From Theocolax elegans (taxonomy: Eukaryota > Arthropoda > Insecta > Hymenoptera > Cerocephalidae): a stretch of 64,000 bases of DNA. The position numbers and the translations under genes are program-made. The stretch lies in contig JANSJX010000008.1 of the NCBI GenBank assembly GCA_026168455.1, positions 1 through 64,000 on the forward strand, read 5' to 3'. Shown here in pieces: positions 1-13,892 of this stretch. The first letter of the stretch is position 1. The number at the start of each line of letters is the position of its first letter. The notes beneath the pieces are model-generated. The model saw only the letters and a program-made list of their open reading frames with translations. It had not been told where the DNA came from and did not search any database.

Positions 1-2226
1 CGTTTATGGCAAGTAAACGTAATACTATAAATGTATTGGTAAAGTTCATACCAAAACAGTAACAGATTTCTCTCCGTGTACATATATATATATATAATAT
101 GGAAAAATTATTGTGGAGGAGTGAGTGTTTTGTACCTGGACTAGAAATATATAGGCCTCCGATACGTTTGAGATATAACCTAAAGCTTCTTAAGGACGAA
201 AAGTTCCTATCTCTCTCTTTCTCTCTTTTATCGTCCGTTTCACAGACCCTGCGGTCTTTCTCTCTCTGGTGATGTCCTCCTTCTGTTTCTATTTATTTTT
301 ACTTATCTTTCTTGTTCGTTCCGGGACGGGACTCGAATCCGGACAATCGCCAGGAATTATCGTTTAATTTCGTAGTCCTTGCCACGGTGGAGCAAAATTT
401 TTCTGATAGAAGAAAAAAACAAAGTTTTTTACTGTTTTCTCATCCGATTTTTGTGGATGTCGCGCCGATTTTTCTTTTATTTTCTTATTATATGAGCTCT
501 TGTATTGTCTATGGTGGATGCGCGTATACATATTCTTTTTATAGATTGTTATGTGAAGTAAAACATTCGCGAAGTAATCTATTTTCTTTTTCTTCTAAGT
601 CTAATCGGCATTTCTTTCCGTATATATATAGTGATTATATCAGATTAACCCTTACAGACCTGAATTCTAGTAAAATTTTATATTCATATTTTTATATTTA
701 TAATTTTTTCATCACGATTGTTTTTAAATGTAGAATTGGTATAATATTACCTTATAAATCTAAAAATATTAATAAAACATATTTTATTACACTTTTAGTG
801 AGTTACACGTTCTCATTTTTTTTAATTTAAAATTTGTTCACCTATGCATATTACAATCTGTTGTAAATGTATATATATATATTATAATCTATGTACATTT
901 TCTTTTAAAATGAAATGTATTGAAATATTTACCACTTTTTTCAACATGTGCATTTATATTCTTGTAATTATAAACATTTCAATGAATTACAGTGTGTTAT
1001 TTTCATTCGTTGTGTAAGCTGATTTAAAAATGTGTGTACTTATTAAAATTTAATAGATGTGGTATGTCACAAAATCTTTATACTGCTCTCTACAATGCAA
1101 ATTACAAATTCTTAGTCTTTATATGAAATTCCAACTTATCCTTGCTGTTATAAAATAAATATATATAATATTTTAGTGTAGTGTTAACGAAGCGTATTCG
1201 AATAATTAAAATATTATCAACTCCATGTAGTATATATTTATACTTTACGAATTTAAATATTTAAGAAATTTCGCAACGCTGATCGCTGATGCAACGCTGG
1301 AACGCGCCGTTATCCTTTAAAAATGTCGTTCGGTCGATCGAAAAGAAAGCACCGGCAAATGTCAAACTCGGGATATATACCGGTAGGAAATTTTTAATGT
1401 TGATTATTTCATTAATAAAACAGCAAGCGAATCGTTATTTCAACCAAATGAATATAATAATCTCGTTCCCGTATACAATTATCGGTGTATCGGTGTGTAT
1501 ATATATATATATTTGGGTCAGCGAAAAAGAGTCGACTACTGCGCGAAAAGGGGGAGGAAAGAAAAAAATAACACGAGATGAACAAATGTAAAATTTAGTT
1601 CGATCAATTATACTTTTTTTTTTAAATTATACCTACTCGTTATAATCGAATAAAAATTAAATTCAAAGTGTGCGCTTATGTATAATATATATATATATAT
1701 ATATAACAATATATAAATATAACCAAACGAGCTCGTTAAATTTAAAAGTGTATGCGCTGTATAGCCTGATGAAACTAGATGTCTAGAAATAAATTCACGG
1801 TTGATTGCACTGGCCCGCAGGTCGTATTCCTAAGAGATTTCAAAACGCGATACACATCTATACACCATAGTGTTCATAACGAGGCGCTCTAAAATAGGGC
1901 CTATAGGTTCTCCATTTTTTTTACCTTATCCGACGTATATCTTATGAATTATCAATTATATTTCGGCTATTAGCCCATTGTAGACGCGTCACACACAGAC
2001 ACACAAATGACATTTAACCACGTCAGCCTTTTCCCAACTGTCCGAAAGAATTTTTCGTTTCATCAATGTGGTACGTTCGTGTACGCACCCTCGTCCTTCT
2101 GGAACGAGATCTAATCGAATTTAGGTGCAGGTGCACTCCCAGGGAAAAAGGGAAAACTAACCGCAGGTGAACGAGTCAGGGATACCGATTCCCGTTCCGT
2201 GCGACTCGACGCTTTATAAATGAACT

Positions 2227-2235
<9 letters not shown>
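1..2235. other. AT-rich noncoding DNA, no gene seen
   Basis: This stretch holds short TA runs (for example near 87, 870, 1500 and 1685) and a CT-rich tract near 211-260. The longest open frame (312-830, plus strand) starts at a non-ATG codon and reads as Phe/Tyr/Ile/Ser-rich low-complexity sequence, as expected of translated AT-rich DNA. The 1289-1591 frame is also unsupported. I see no splice-bounded exon, RNA gene or terminal-repeat element here. Confidence 0.6.

Positions 2236-2261
<26 letters not shown>
2236..2261. repeat. (CT)n microsatellite
   Basis: An uninterrupted CT dinucleotide run, one of many CT/GA runs in the window. Confidence 0.95.
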
Positions 2262-2791
2262 CATCCCTCACTCTTTTTTTTCAAGCACGTCGGTAGTTTA
2301 GCTTTATTAACTTCTCTATTTCTTCCTTCGTTCTTTAACTCGTTTCCTTTTTTTCCTTTTCAATTTATCCGACTTTCACTTTGATGAATTAACTCGGATT
2401 CGTTAAATTTAGTGGGGCTGTAAGGTGTTTACTTTGAATATATTTACAACGACAAATAATAGTCTTATCGTTTAAACTTGTACAACGTTATTCAGTGCGA
2501 TAACGCCTTGTGTGTTTCTTTTTTAAGGAGTAAATCAATCGGGCTACGGAATCATCGAGACGGAGAGAAAAATGAATACACTTGATAATTGAACACACGT
2601 TGTATAATAATGAATCATTGATAAAAATATATATGTCTATATGTACGTCTATTGAAAAATCTATCTTGTGTGTTTTGTTTAAAAAGGAATTTTGATTAAT
2701 CAAACATGTCTTTTCTTTTTTAATCAGTCGATGATTAATTCGTTACACATTCTTAATTCGCAAGGTAATCTAAATATTTTCATTAATGATT

Positions 2792-2820
2792 TTTTTTTAA
2801 TTTTATGTTTCAGGTGAGTT
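2792..2820 (+). promoter_or_regulatory. Juxtaposed 3'/5' splice-site motif (possible recursive splice site)
   Basis: A T-rich tract from about 2791 runs into TTTCAG, with AG at 2812-2813, followed at once by GTGAGT from 2814. A pyrimidine tract plus CAG|GTRAGT is the consensus of zero-length recursive splice sites in long insect introns (established for Drosophila). Its use here is inference. Chance AG|GT sites are common in 64 kb, and no flanking exon is identified. This is the best-formed such site I saw on the plus strand. Confidence 0.25.
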
Positions 2821-3651
2821 ATGCGGTTAATTGAAAATTGCTAGCTGAATATATACAACCGGCTCGAGTACGTACAAGTTGATTTGCTTATTTTATAGCG
2901 GTAGTTAAAAATCATAGATTAATAAACTCGATAGTAGTAAATAAGATAAAACTTATCTGTACGTATAATGGATAAAATACTAAAATTAAAAATTTTGTTT
3001 TTGAATTTGTTAAATCAACTATGGATGGTGAAAGATTAAGTATTATCATCATTAAATTAAAAAGATATCAAGTACAGTTTCGCTTAAGATAAATTAGTCT
3101 ATTCAATTCGTGTGTATGTGTATTTGTACTTTTTATTATACCCCTCGTGACAATTGTACGCGAACGACCTGTTAAGAAAAAGAAAATGCAAATTCCTTTC
3201 GTACGTTGGAACGTTTAGAGTTTCTTTTCCCTAAATGTTGAACCTTACCGAAATTTAATGGTTATAATGGAGTGGCCCGGTAGAAACCGTGGAAACCATC
3301 CAAGTGCGGTTAGTCAGCTATATATATACATATATACGTACGAAAGTCTTTGCGTGAGTCGCATAATAAATTGTCGAAGGAGAGAGAGGACCGAGAGATG
3401 GAAATAGTCGCGACTTTCGATCGCGCGTTTGCGTACATTTGACAGGCATTCGAATTCATCGAAGGTACTGTGCGACCTGACGAATTTACCAAATCGCCAA
3501 ATAAAATGTTTTACTCGACGCTAAAATTCCGCGAAACGAGATTATTTCACGCGTCGTATATACGTTATAAATCTCGGATTGTTCTGTATATATATATATA
3601 TATGTGTGTGTGCGTATATTTAAAACTAAAGTTTTGCAAACCACGGGGACG
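2821..3651. other. Noncoding AT-rich DNA
   Basis: No supported gene. It includes a somewhat CpG-richer patch at 3300-3540 whose short frames on both strands (60-77 codons) show no recognisable domain, and a TA run near 3588-3602. Confidence 0.55.
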
Positions 3652-3855
3652 CGGAGAGAAAAGTTTTAGTAAATTTTACCAAACTTTCCGTAAATATTAC
3701 TAAACTTTCATTAGCGCGGCAACAGACTGTCGAAACCTAAAGAATTACTCAAGGTTTTGTCAATTCGTTATTCTGAACTTTGTAGCAAATTAAGTGAGGA
3801 AACTACTAATTTTTACTGAAAGTTAAAAATAAAAATTTACTAAAATACACTCTTT
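3652..3855. mobile_element. Foldback MITE-like element, family with 17.4 kb
   Basis: The left end reads GGAGAGAAAAGTTTTAGTAA and the right end inverts TTTAGTAAATTTTTA, giving an imperfect inverted repeat of about 200 bp. The internal string CAACAGACTGTCGAAA recurs, with changes, in the element at 17376-17775. Size, AT content and lack of coding capacity suit a miniature inverted-repeat element. The boundaries are approximate, and the superfamily is only inferred from the resemblance of the end to the CACWGAGAAAAA elements near 46-48 kb. Confidence 0.5.
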
Positions 3856-6309
3856 TTTTAACATTTTTTGTTAAACGATAGATTATGACATTATAACAAA
3901 ATTTACATAACATTTTTTTTAATTATTCGTATTTTTAGTAAGGATCTGAAATTGTCATCGTTGTACTTGCACGAAATTTGATTTTATGAAAAAATATTAT
4001 TTTTAGAGGGTCTTTTTTTATAATAATGTAAATAATTAAGTTTCTTAATTCTCGATAAACATTTTTGTTTAAAAACCGAAATTTCGGAGGATACTTTACA
4101 CCTCTTTTTTTGTAAAATTAATTATTTTATTTACTTTGAAAACGAATTTGTGTTTGAATTGATGTCACGTCATCTAGTGAATTCTGTAAAATACGATGAC
4201 CGTCATTATACCCTATTGGGACAATAGAATTATACCAATTTCTAACTAGCTTTCAGCAGACCACAATAAATCTTCAAATAGTTGAAATCGTACGTTTTGT
4301 TTTCGAAAGTAAAACTTGACGACTTGCAATAAAAGTATCCAATATCAAGCCTGAAAAAGATATAATATTAATTACTATACATATTATTTTGTGCCTGAAT
4401 GTAAAAATTGAACGATAATTTATCTTTAAAAAGTGCTTTAATAGCTTCTCTTCCTCAGAGTCGTTAAAAAAAAAAAATTTTGTACTGAAACTCTAAAATG
4501 CCCAGAAAATGAATAAAGATATCATTTTGACCCAAGCGTTCATAATACATATTTAGCCAATTTAATTAAATTAAAGTTTCAACGTTGCTTATAGGTTATG
4601 CTATCAAGCTTTTGTACGCTGAATATAGGTTCGTCATATACTTGCCATCGGAAGTATTCTAATGCGCTAATATAGGCTCACGACCGACACAATATTTTAT
4701 GAAACACTTTTATTTTTAGATACTTACATCTACGTCACCTATAACCACGTGACATCGATTTAAATGAGGTTTAGATTATTCGAGGCAATTGCAATATTTA
4801 TAATAATTATATATAAATAATGAAGATAATTTTATACTACATCAGTTATTAGAAAATCTTTAAATTTATATTACTTACATTATCGGTAAAACATTATTTA
4901 ATAATTTTTATTTAGCGAGTGCTATAGTTCTCGATTATGTATATATATACGAATAAATAAATCTTGAATTATAAAAGGAGGCAATTTTATTTGTATATAC
5001 GTTGGCTCGTCGTATCTCGAACGGGTGGAGATCATTCGAACGATAAATATAATTCTGGTGTTGATTCAAGTAATTTTCGAGGTTAGTTTTTCCATCCCGG
5101 AAAATTATGCAGCTAAATGAAGAAGGAGGCTGCTTTGAGACCCGGTGTAGAAAGTGACTTCTTTGCCGGTTTCTGCACTCGAGGTGCAATTAACCGAAAC
5201 CAAAGAAACTATTGTCTCGCTGACAGTTAAAATGGAATGGGCTGGCAGTTAAACAAGAAAAAAGAAATATATATATATATAAACGAATCGAACAAAAAAG
5301 AGTTTGACTTCCTGTGTCCTTTGTCCATCAACTTGCCACGGTTATTGAATTTTTCGCGTACAAGTATAACAATCTTGAACTTCCTCCTGAACCTGAAGAA
5401 TGTCAATATTTCGAAATATTTATGTAGTTTAGCTAATAAAAAAAAGAGAGAGAAAAAATATACATTGTTTAAGCAAAACAAACTAAAATATTGCTTTATT
5501 GACCGTGACGATAATTGTTTATTGATGATTATTTGGTTCAACGATACATTTTCGGTCGATATATTATTCGTTATTTAACAAACACGGGCGTTTCGTTCAT
5601 ACATATAGCTATATATACGCGGGTAGGAAAAAGGCAGAGTGAGAAAAAGGAAATTAAAAAATAAACATAATCATAATATATATATATATATATTTTCTCG
5701 CAACTCGAAATGTTAATATATAATATTACATTTACCGTTGTACATACATCAATAATTGATTAATATCTATACATTTTATGATTCTCCGTATATTTAATTA
5801 AGCAGTACGATTGGGAAATCCCGATGAAAGCAATTTCATTATTCCCGTTCACTTATTTAATTTTAGTATGTAACAGTACTATTAAGTTTGCAAATGATTA
5901 ATTAAACGACATTATTTGGACAACGCGAGAATTTTCGTGGCGCAAAAATGTATCACTTATTATAATTCCGTAATTGCTAGTATGTACGTTAGTTCTGCTA
6001 ATTATAATTTGATGATATCATTTTCTCATTTGTTGTGTGTGTGTTTGTGTGTAAAAATGAATATTTAAACGGATATATACGAGGTGCATTAACAACTGTA
6101 CGATTATTATTTTTCTGAGAAATAGAGAAGTTATTGAGCGCTACTATTCGTATTATTACAGTATTAGGTTAAATAGTATGCAAAAAAGAAAAATTTAATT
6201 TTAGAAATCATTGGCTCTTGACAAGCAATAGGTCAGTCAAAATAGCTTTAAAAAAGGCTGTTTCGTGAAAAAAATTAAATACGTTGGTATATAGTAATTC
6301 CTATTAAAG
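3856..6309. other. AT-rich noncoding DNA
   Basis: Contains short TA runs near 4940, 5268 and 5676 and scattered A/T homopolymers. Opposed frames at 5227-5578 overlap on both strands, are Phe/Asn/Lys-rich and lack any recognisable motif. The sequence at 4100-4560 looks like old repetitive DNA, but I could not assign it. No gene supported. Confidence 0.55.
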
Positions 6310-7075
6310 AAAAATATAAAAAGGTACAAAAAAGGGTTTTTTGCCAATATTTAAAAAAGTATTGATAATAAAGAAAAAAATTTTACATACTTTTTGTAGG
6401 TCTTAAAAATATTTATCTAGCGAAATAAAGTTTGTCAAGATCGCGTAATTAGTTAATTGGCATATTGAGTTTAAAGCGCAAAAATCGACGTTTATTGACC
6501 TGTTTTATAGTCTTAATTTGAGGTAGGAACTTCTATATAAATAACAATGGTAATCCATCACATTTAGCATAGATAGGACGTTTACAAAATTCAAAATCGA
6601 TATCTTTTTCTAGTTTTTTTTTTATAAAAAACTATTTTTTCTAATGAAAGGTGCCCTCTTTAGGTGTAAAAAATAAGATTTTGAGACATCGTATAGAGAA
6701 ACCAACTTGCAATGACGGTATATTTTTCAACATACATATTTAATATTTAATAGTTATCCAAATTTTTATTTAACTTTTAATTGTTTAATAAGCAGTATGA
6801 ATAAATTGAACGATTTTTGATCAGTTTTTGTTAATATACTTATGCATTAAATTTAATATTTAGTTCCTGTAATATTCATCATACATTACTAATTTTTATT
6901 TATTTTATTACTCATATTTTGTTATTAATTCGATCTTGACAAACTTTATTTCACTCGACAACTATTTTTTAAGGCCTATAAAAAGTATTTGAAACTGTTT
7001 TCTGTATATTATCGATACTTTTCGGATAATAAGAAGAAAAACCGGTCTTTTAGCACCTTCTCGATTTTTATTAAA
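6310..7075. mobile_element. Inverted-repeat element, about 770 bp
   Basis: The arms at about 6310-6450 and 6930-7075 are inverted copies. Matching strings include GAAATAAAGTTTGTCAAGATCG at 6420-6441 against its complement near 6932-6953 (slightly diverged), and CATACTTTTTGTAGGTCTTAA near 6386 against the complement of TTAAGGCCTATAAAAAGTAT near 6970. The interior is AT-rich and has no transposase. I read it as a nonautonomous foldback or MITE element. The target duplication and exact ends are not clear. The 6989-7291 open frame crosses the right arm and is not a gene. Confidence 0.55.
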
Positions 7076-7440
7076 AATTTTGTTTGGCATATAGTTGAGA
7101 TGATTCGCGTTATTAATTTTCGTCACAAAAAAAAATCTAATTTGACATGGACTAGAATACTAATTCTCCGTCTGGCAAGCGATCGTCGTCACGAAAGTAG
7201 AGAAATAAGTATATATAAGAAAAAAAAAGGAAATGATTCGATCGATAGAGAAACTTTGTTGAAATATAAACTAATTAATCACGGCGGTTAACGATTGCCA
7301 GTCAAAAACCGTAACGCTCGATATTCCCAAGTCGAATAATAATTGAACGGGGGCGTTAACGGTGACTTGGGCGTACTCCTCCCTCTCTCCCTCTCTCGCG
7401 CACATTATATACAGGACTTGGTTTTCATCGCGCGTAAATC

Positions 7441-7445
<5 letters not shown>

Positions 7446-7485
<40 letters not shown>
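7446..7485. repeat. (TA)n microsatellite
   Basis: About 19 uninterrupted TA units. Overlapping open frames on both strands cross it and are artefacts. Confidence 0.95.
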
Positions 7486-7487
<2 letters not shown>

Positions 7488-10400
7488 ACATCACGCATGT
7501 ACACGAGCATGTGTAGAATGGCATTGTCGTATCTGCACTACCAGCACCACCGCGAGTGCAGTGGTACGTCCCTTGTGCGTGACGAGAAAATATCGCATTG
7601 CCTTGAGCAGCTGACGTGAAAACTGAACGCGCGTGCCTATCGTCTCTCTGTTGTACGGGGCTGCGCACAGACAGTTTTGCGAGAGAAGCAATTTGTTTAT
7701 ATATTACGGACATCTGCGCCCGACTTTCCGAAAGAAGAGAGAGAGAGAGAGAGAGGAGTACGCTAAAATCTCGTGGTTTAGTTCTCAACGATGTGTGTAC
7801 GAACAAATAATTATATACAGAAATATTTTTATGCGCGGATTACTATTATATACATGCACATTGTCTATTCAGCCGTAGTAATAAAAAAGGAAGGCGTTAC
7901 CAGGAGATGCAATAATTTAAATAAAATAAAATATTATTTATTTATATTCTCGTAATTTTATGATTGTATATCATTTGCCTCTTTCCACACATTTAACATT
8001 CAATCGTGATTTTTATACCCGCACGGGAAAACGGTCGATCGGTAAATTAACCAGCGTTTAAAGCGACCAGTAAACTTGGTTATAAACCGCTTGTATAAAA
8101 CTTCGTTTTTTGATTGATTATCCGTTCTTCTGTTTGTTTTTTTTTTTGCGTTTTCCACAATATAAATGGGAAGCGTGAATCGTTGAATGTGAGTCTATTT
8201 AACGTGACTGAAATATCTAATCCGAATATGCGCGGTAATTCCTGCGAATGACACGTACGATCGAGGAATTTAATTGTAATGATATTGTATATAAAAGATT
8301 GAAGATTAAGCGTATAAGGATCGTTGTAATATTTCCATCAGATTTCAATTTTTCACTTTGCACATTATTATGACATAATTCGAGATTATTTCTACGGTAT
8401 GCGGATCGATGTAGCAGCGTCATTATCGCTAATACTTTCGTATCCCTGTAACGTGAGGTAACTCTATATATATATATTTTTTTTTTCAAGGATGCGACGT
8501 TAATGAAGAAAAAAAAATGTTGCGGCTTTGTATAAGAGAAATATTTTACGATTTGCAGAAAACAGTTTACTCAATCGAGTAAATGTGTATATAAATATTC
8601 GCGATAACTCAATCTATCGAGAAGGTCAGGATAGAGAACGGGAGAGAAAAGAAAAAACCAAGCGAATTGAAAATATGTAACTGAACATGTATAATCTGCA
8701 TCGAATACAGTAGAATTGCCCACTCTGTGTACATTTTGATATCGAAGCGCGATCAACTTATTTCCATATTTCAACGTCTGCATCGTGAAACGTCGACGGC
8801 AGGCTTTTCTTCGGAGAGAAGAAAATGTTCGTTGACCTTTGATTTCATTTACTTTATCTTTTCATTCGGAGCATTGTATCGATCGTCCTGTAGGTGCAAA
8901 ATTACGAGATTTGGTGTAAGGAGAACAACAACAAGGTTTTTATCGATCTCTCCCTTTCTCTCTCTCTCTCTCTCTCTGTGTCTCTTGTTACCCCACGATT
9001 AAGGGAATTGTGAGGTTCAACGAGGCGAACGGAAAAACTATTAGCTAGAAAATGCCGATGAGACGATAAATTACGGTATTTATATCGTTACGTGGAAACG
9101 ACTCTTTCTCGTCGCTCATCCGATAGAGAGGAAAAAAAAAATTAACGGAAGAGATCAGCATCCGCTTATTCAACGTTTTAGCTGTTCATTCCACGAAACG
9201 TGTGCATCGAATGTTTCGCCACCCGCGTGATTCATCGTTGTAGTTGAGTATTTCTTTTTTTTTTATTCATAGACCTAGACTTTGTAAACATCGGTCACTT
9301 TTTTTTCTACTCAAGTGCGCGAATAATGCAACGATGATTTCATCGATGAGGAAGCTCTAAATCATTTTACTCTCTTGAAGTGACGTTTACTTTGAGTCAT
9401 TTAATTTTTTGTTTTATATAACCGTTGATACATTTTTAATATAATACCTTTTTCTTCTTCTTCTTTCTTGATTGTTGACGCAGTATCGTACTTTACGACG
9501 ATTCTTACGTTTAAAAAAAAAAAAAGAAACGTTGTATTTCACTTTAATTTTACCGGCGAACCGAATGCATCGCACCGCGTGTAGCGTGCATATGTAGACG
9601 CGAAAGAAAAAAAGAGCGGTTCGACACACTGTATACAAAAGTTCATTAAAATTATTTTGCATGATCCGTCAGTTCTTTTTTGTTCGAGAGGTATATTATA
9701 CGTACCATCGTACAGTTAAGAGACATCGGTATTTTTTGTTTCAACCCGTACGACACACAAGCAGTGCAATATCACGTTTTCAGTGGGACGCGCGCAGTTG
9801 GGCGATAAAAGAACCAGATACTTAAAAACTCGTCGTCTCAATGAAATGAGGCTATATGTGCGAGCGGAGAATGGACAAAAACTATCAATTTAGGGCAATT
9901 TAGAAGGATGTCAATCAGGTCCGCGATGCAGTCAGTTTTATTTTTATATACAGCCAGCTATATATACTCAAGGATTATCTCGAAGCGAGAGTTTGATTCG
10001 CAACGAGCTCAATAGATACACCTTGACTTGCTCTCTCTCTCTCTCTCTCTCTTTTAGACTAAATCCGTTTGACCTTATCGGTATAGTTCCTTATTGTTTA
10101 GCGTTCGGAGAATAAACACTAAAAATTTCACCTGTCAGGGAAAGGGAGAGATTGATTGAATAGATTTTATTGATGCCTATATAGGATAATTTCATTTATC
10201 CTTAAAGTTAAAATCATAATAATACAAAAAAAATGTCGCAAACGTATCAATAAATAAACGCAAAGTTGGGTAAAAATATGCAGCGAAATATGTAATAAAA
10301 TACAGCGTATAAAGTTTATAAAACGAAAGAAAGAGAGAAAGACAGAGATAAAGAGTAATAATATCCAATTGGTTATATATCTGGACCGTGAAACTCGATA

Positions 10401-13400
10401 ATGACTTAGAACACCGTATCGGGAGATATTCGTGCTTTCTTCGTTTAGCAGCCAATTTTCTGCTTATAAAATTCGTGCTGTTCGCCCCTCTTTTACGACT
10501 GATCGCTTTCTAAAACCGGTGAATTCGCGAATCTTATAACTTCATTATTTGTCCATTTTTTTTTTTTTTGCTTTCTTACCGTCTGTCTCTCTTTTTTTCA
10601 TTTCGCGTTACATTTTATAAACGATCTATACGTATACATACATATATGTATACAGACTTTAAAGTGCGAAAGAAAATAAAGAAAAGTATATTTTTCTCGT
10701 AATTACGCAAAGAATGCGAGACTCGGGTTGAATCACGCGTGACGCATTCGGTTAAGAAAGTCAAACGGCGAAACGTTGGTGCGTTTAAATGGCAAGGAAA
10801 GAAAAAATAAAAAAAAAAAAAGAAAAACGTGAAGTAATCTTATCTCGTTTCTGTATCACGTTTCTTCAACGAGTAATACATGTTAAAAAACATTTTTTGC
10901 AATCAATTTAACAATACAATTTTGTTCGGCGCACGCATCGCCCTGCACGTGTATGTACGCGATACAAAGTATACAAAGGTTCATATACACGTACACGCCG
11001 TGTCGACAATGATTTAAACGTTTGGCAAACAATTGTCAGCACCGAGAGAAGAAAAATAAAGGAAACTCATTAAGGATTTGGTGCAATGTACGTAGATTAT
11101 ACGAAAAGAAAAGAAAAGAAAAAAAGTATCGTGAAAACATGAAAAAGAAAAAAATAAACGGTTGGTTTTTCTCATTTAACTTTCAATACGCAACGAGACC
11201 GGATTCAATATTCACTGTCGACGCAAGCTAATTTAGTTTTTCTTACACAAACGCGAGGGTATACAAAAAAAAACACCATCCTTCTTTTTTTTTATTTTAC
11301 AGTACAGGAAAATCCTGTTGGACTTTGCAATAGGTTTAATCACAATCGATACTTGTTTCGCACAACAAACTCTTGGGAATACATATACATATACATAAAA
11401 GCGTGAACGGTGTCAAGTAAATTTGCGACGCCGGGGCGCCGTGAAAGTTAATCCGGCAATTAAGGTAATTTTGTTGGCGGTGCACCAACGAAAAGAAAAA
11501 AAGATTCATTTCCATTGTTGTTGGAATGTTTAGTATACCAAGGAGTAATGCAATATCCGCGAGAAAACGTTTCGCACGGGGTTGTGTATATGCCTATACC
11601 TATACAGACGTACGAGACAATTTGGATTATTCGGTTAGATTCAGGCGAAGGTCACCGAGGAACCGCGACGCGCGGGCGTGACCCGCATCCGGCGAAATTA
11701 CACCGCGTGTATACACCTCAACAATACGACGAAAGAATGGGATGTTTTATATATAACGCATATATATATATATATATATATATATAGGTATGTGTGCAAC
11801 AGGTCTCTCGCGCAAGCGCAAACTTCTTTTTCCTTTTTTTTTTATCGCAACCTCGGTTGCAGAAGTTTCGGGTAATCGATGTATTAATTGGCCCCCTTGT
11901 TTTCTCCTTATAGACTATCGAAAGTCTCCATCCCCCTTTTTTTTTATTTTCTCTCTTCGACGGGAACTTCCATTTGACGTGTATGTATTTATATGTCGAT
12001 ATAGTTGGCTATATGCCATCGATCCTTTGCAAATAAATTACACTCGGGTATATTCGACTAACCGATATCGTCTTGTACGAACTCCAGCTGGGTGGTAAAT
12101 GTACATATACATTGACGATTAAACTCTCGGATTTATAATATATATGTGTATACGTCGATTTTAGCTTTAAAATTGATTTTTATCGAAAATTCGTATTTCT
12201 ATATATTGTCGTGTATTTAGTAGGTATATACGTTAAGCGATATATTAAATTAAATAAATTTTAAACAAAACAAGATGTCATTTACTGAATTACGAGGAAA
12301 AAAAGAAAAGGGAACGACGGACACAACTTTTTTTTTTCCTCTACCCAACCATCAGTCTTGATTCAGCCCTTCCCGTTGTCTCCCTCTTTTTTTTTCTTCC
12401 TCGACGACGCTACTTTTCTTATAGACCTCGGATCGTGCGGATACACAATGAGAGACGCAACAGCGTAAACCCCGCAAGAAACAAATTATCGGCTTCCGTC
12501 CCTTTGGACCCCACCGATGTTTTGTATTACCTCGGTGTTGGAAAATCCATGCATATATATATATATATATACGTAAAAAACGTGTTTTTGGTCTCCACAC
12601 CGCGTTACTTTTTCTATGTATATATATATATATATATAAGGGTTATCGGGTAAGTGAATTATTCGGACGATTCGTGGAAAACCCGGTGGAACAAGACGCG
12701 GTATTGGTCAAATGGTTTTTTGACGACTATTCGCCACTCTCGGTGTTTTTGTTACCTTATACCCCTTCCGGCTACGCCGCGAGCCTTTTCTCCTCCTCGC
12801 GATCTTTTTTTCTTCCTCCTTCTCGGTTTTTACTCGCATGAAACCGACGGTTATTAAGATAAATTTTCCTTAGACTTGGCTTTTTTTCTCCATCCTCTTT
12901 TCTCTCTCTCTCTTTCTCTCTTATTATTTCTCCTTTATCTTTATCCCTTTCTATCCGCAATATTGCGCGCGTATCTCCTAACAATTTAACAACGTTCCCT
13001 GCAACTTTGCTTTTTTTCTCGCGCATATATATATATACACACATCGATCCAACGCGTTATAAATTAATAGTCCAAAAAAAATATATTTTATATATTTGAA
13101 CGTATCCGCGAACACACACGCGTAAACATTTGCGGAAAAAAGAGAAAGAAAAAGGTAATGAAAAAATTGTGCGGTGAAGGTGAGAGATGAGAGTGGACGC
13201 GTATATATCGGTATGTACTGAAACCGCTGACTCGACGTCCTAGAGATGCCACTACGTAATCGACGTACTCTTATTCAAGATTAACCAACCGCTCCTTCTC
13301 TTTCTCTTTCTTCCTCTATTCCTCTCCTGCATAAGAAAGATAATTTCATTTTGCTTCTATAGAGTAAAGAATAAACGTGTATATAATATCGTTCACGTCG

Positions 13401-13857
13401 AACCTGACATTTCTGTGTCACTAAGAATTTCAAACTGTTTCCGTTTGTTTTCTTATACGATAATAAAATATCATTATTCCGTTTCTCGTCCTACGTAGCA
13501 ATATATGTATCTCGTGCAGTGAGTTAAATTTAAATTGTTAATATAATTAACGATATACATGCAACTGGTAATAATTACACTTTTGAGGCTTAAGGTTAAC
13601 AGTTTTGTCGTAAGGATGTTTTGCGATCGATAAGTTAATATACAAAAATGTACGTATACGTTTACATAATTTTCTAATTGTACACAAGTATTAATCGAAT
13701 GGTCTTTCGTCGAGCTTGAAATTACAAAGTACAAAAGATGTACGTGTGCAGTATGGACGGACGGGTGGGAGAAACGCGGAGACAAAAGACAATTCTTTGA
13801 AAGGACGAAATTCCCGATTTCGTAAGGAAGTTATAGCGCACGCGTGGGTGCAGTGTA
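7486..13857. other. Noncoding DNA, microsatellite-rich
   Basis: Contains a CpG-richer patch at 7490-7790, GA run 7738-7755, CT runs near 8958-8977 and 10031-10052, TA runs near 11760-11786, 12556-12571 and 12618-12638, and pyrimidine-rich DNA at 12780-12930. Open frames up to about 106 codons appear on both strands in the same places, are shadowed by each other and are rich in low-complexity residues. I find no conserved domain, no exon with two good splice sites and no RNA gene. Confidence 0.5.
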
Positions 13858-13892
13858 CGCGCGCGCGTGTGTGTGTGTGTGTGTGTGTGTGT
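13858..13892. repeat. (CG)(GT)n microsatellite
   Basis: A short CGCGCG lead followed by about 14 GT units. Alternating purine-pyrimidine DNA of this type can adopt Z-form. Confidence 0.95.

Noticed and set aside
328..345. GGACTCGAATCC as a possible tRNA T-arm
   Set aside because: No A box or D-arm at the right distance upstream and no acceptor pairing.
312..830. 172-codon plus-strand open frame
   Set aside because: It has no ATG at its start and is Phe/Tyr/Ser/Ile-rich, as expected from translated AT-rich DNA; no domain.
10120..10150. Minus-strand AG|GT site with pyrimidine tract (complement of CACCTGTCAGGG)
   Set aside because: The donor half (GTGAAA) is weak and no other minus-strand site or exon supports a minus-strand long intron.
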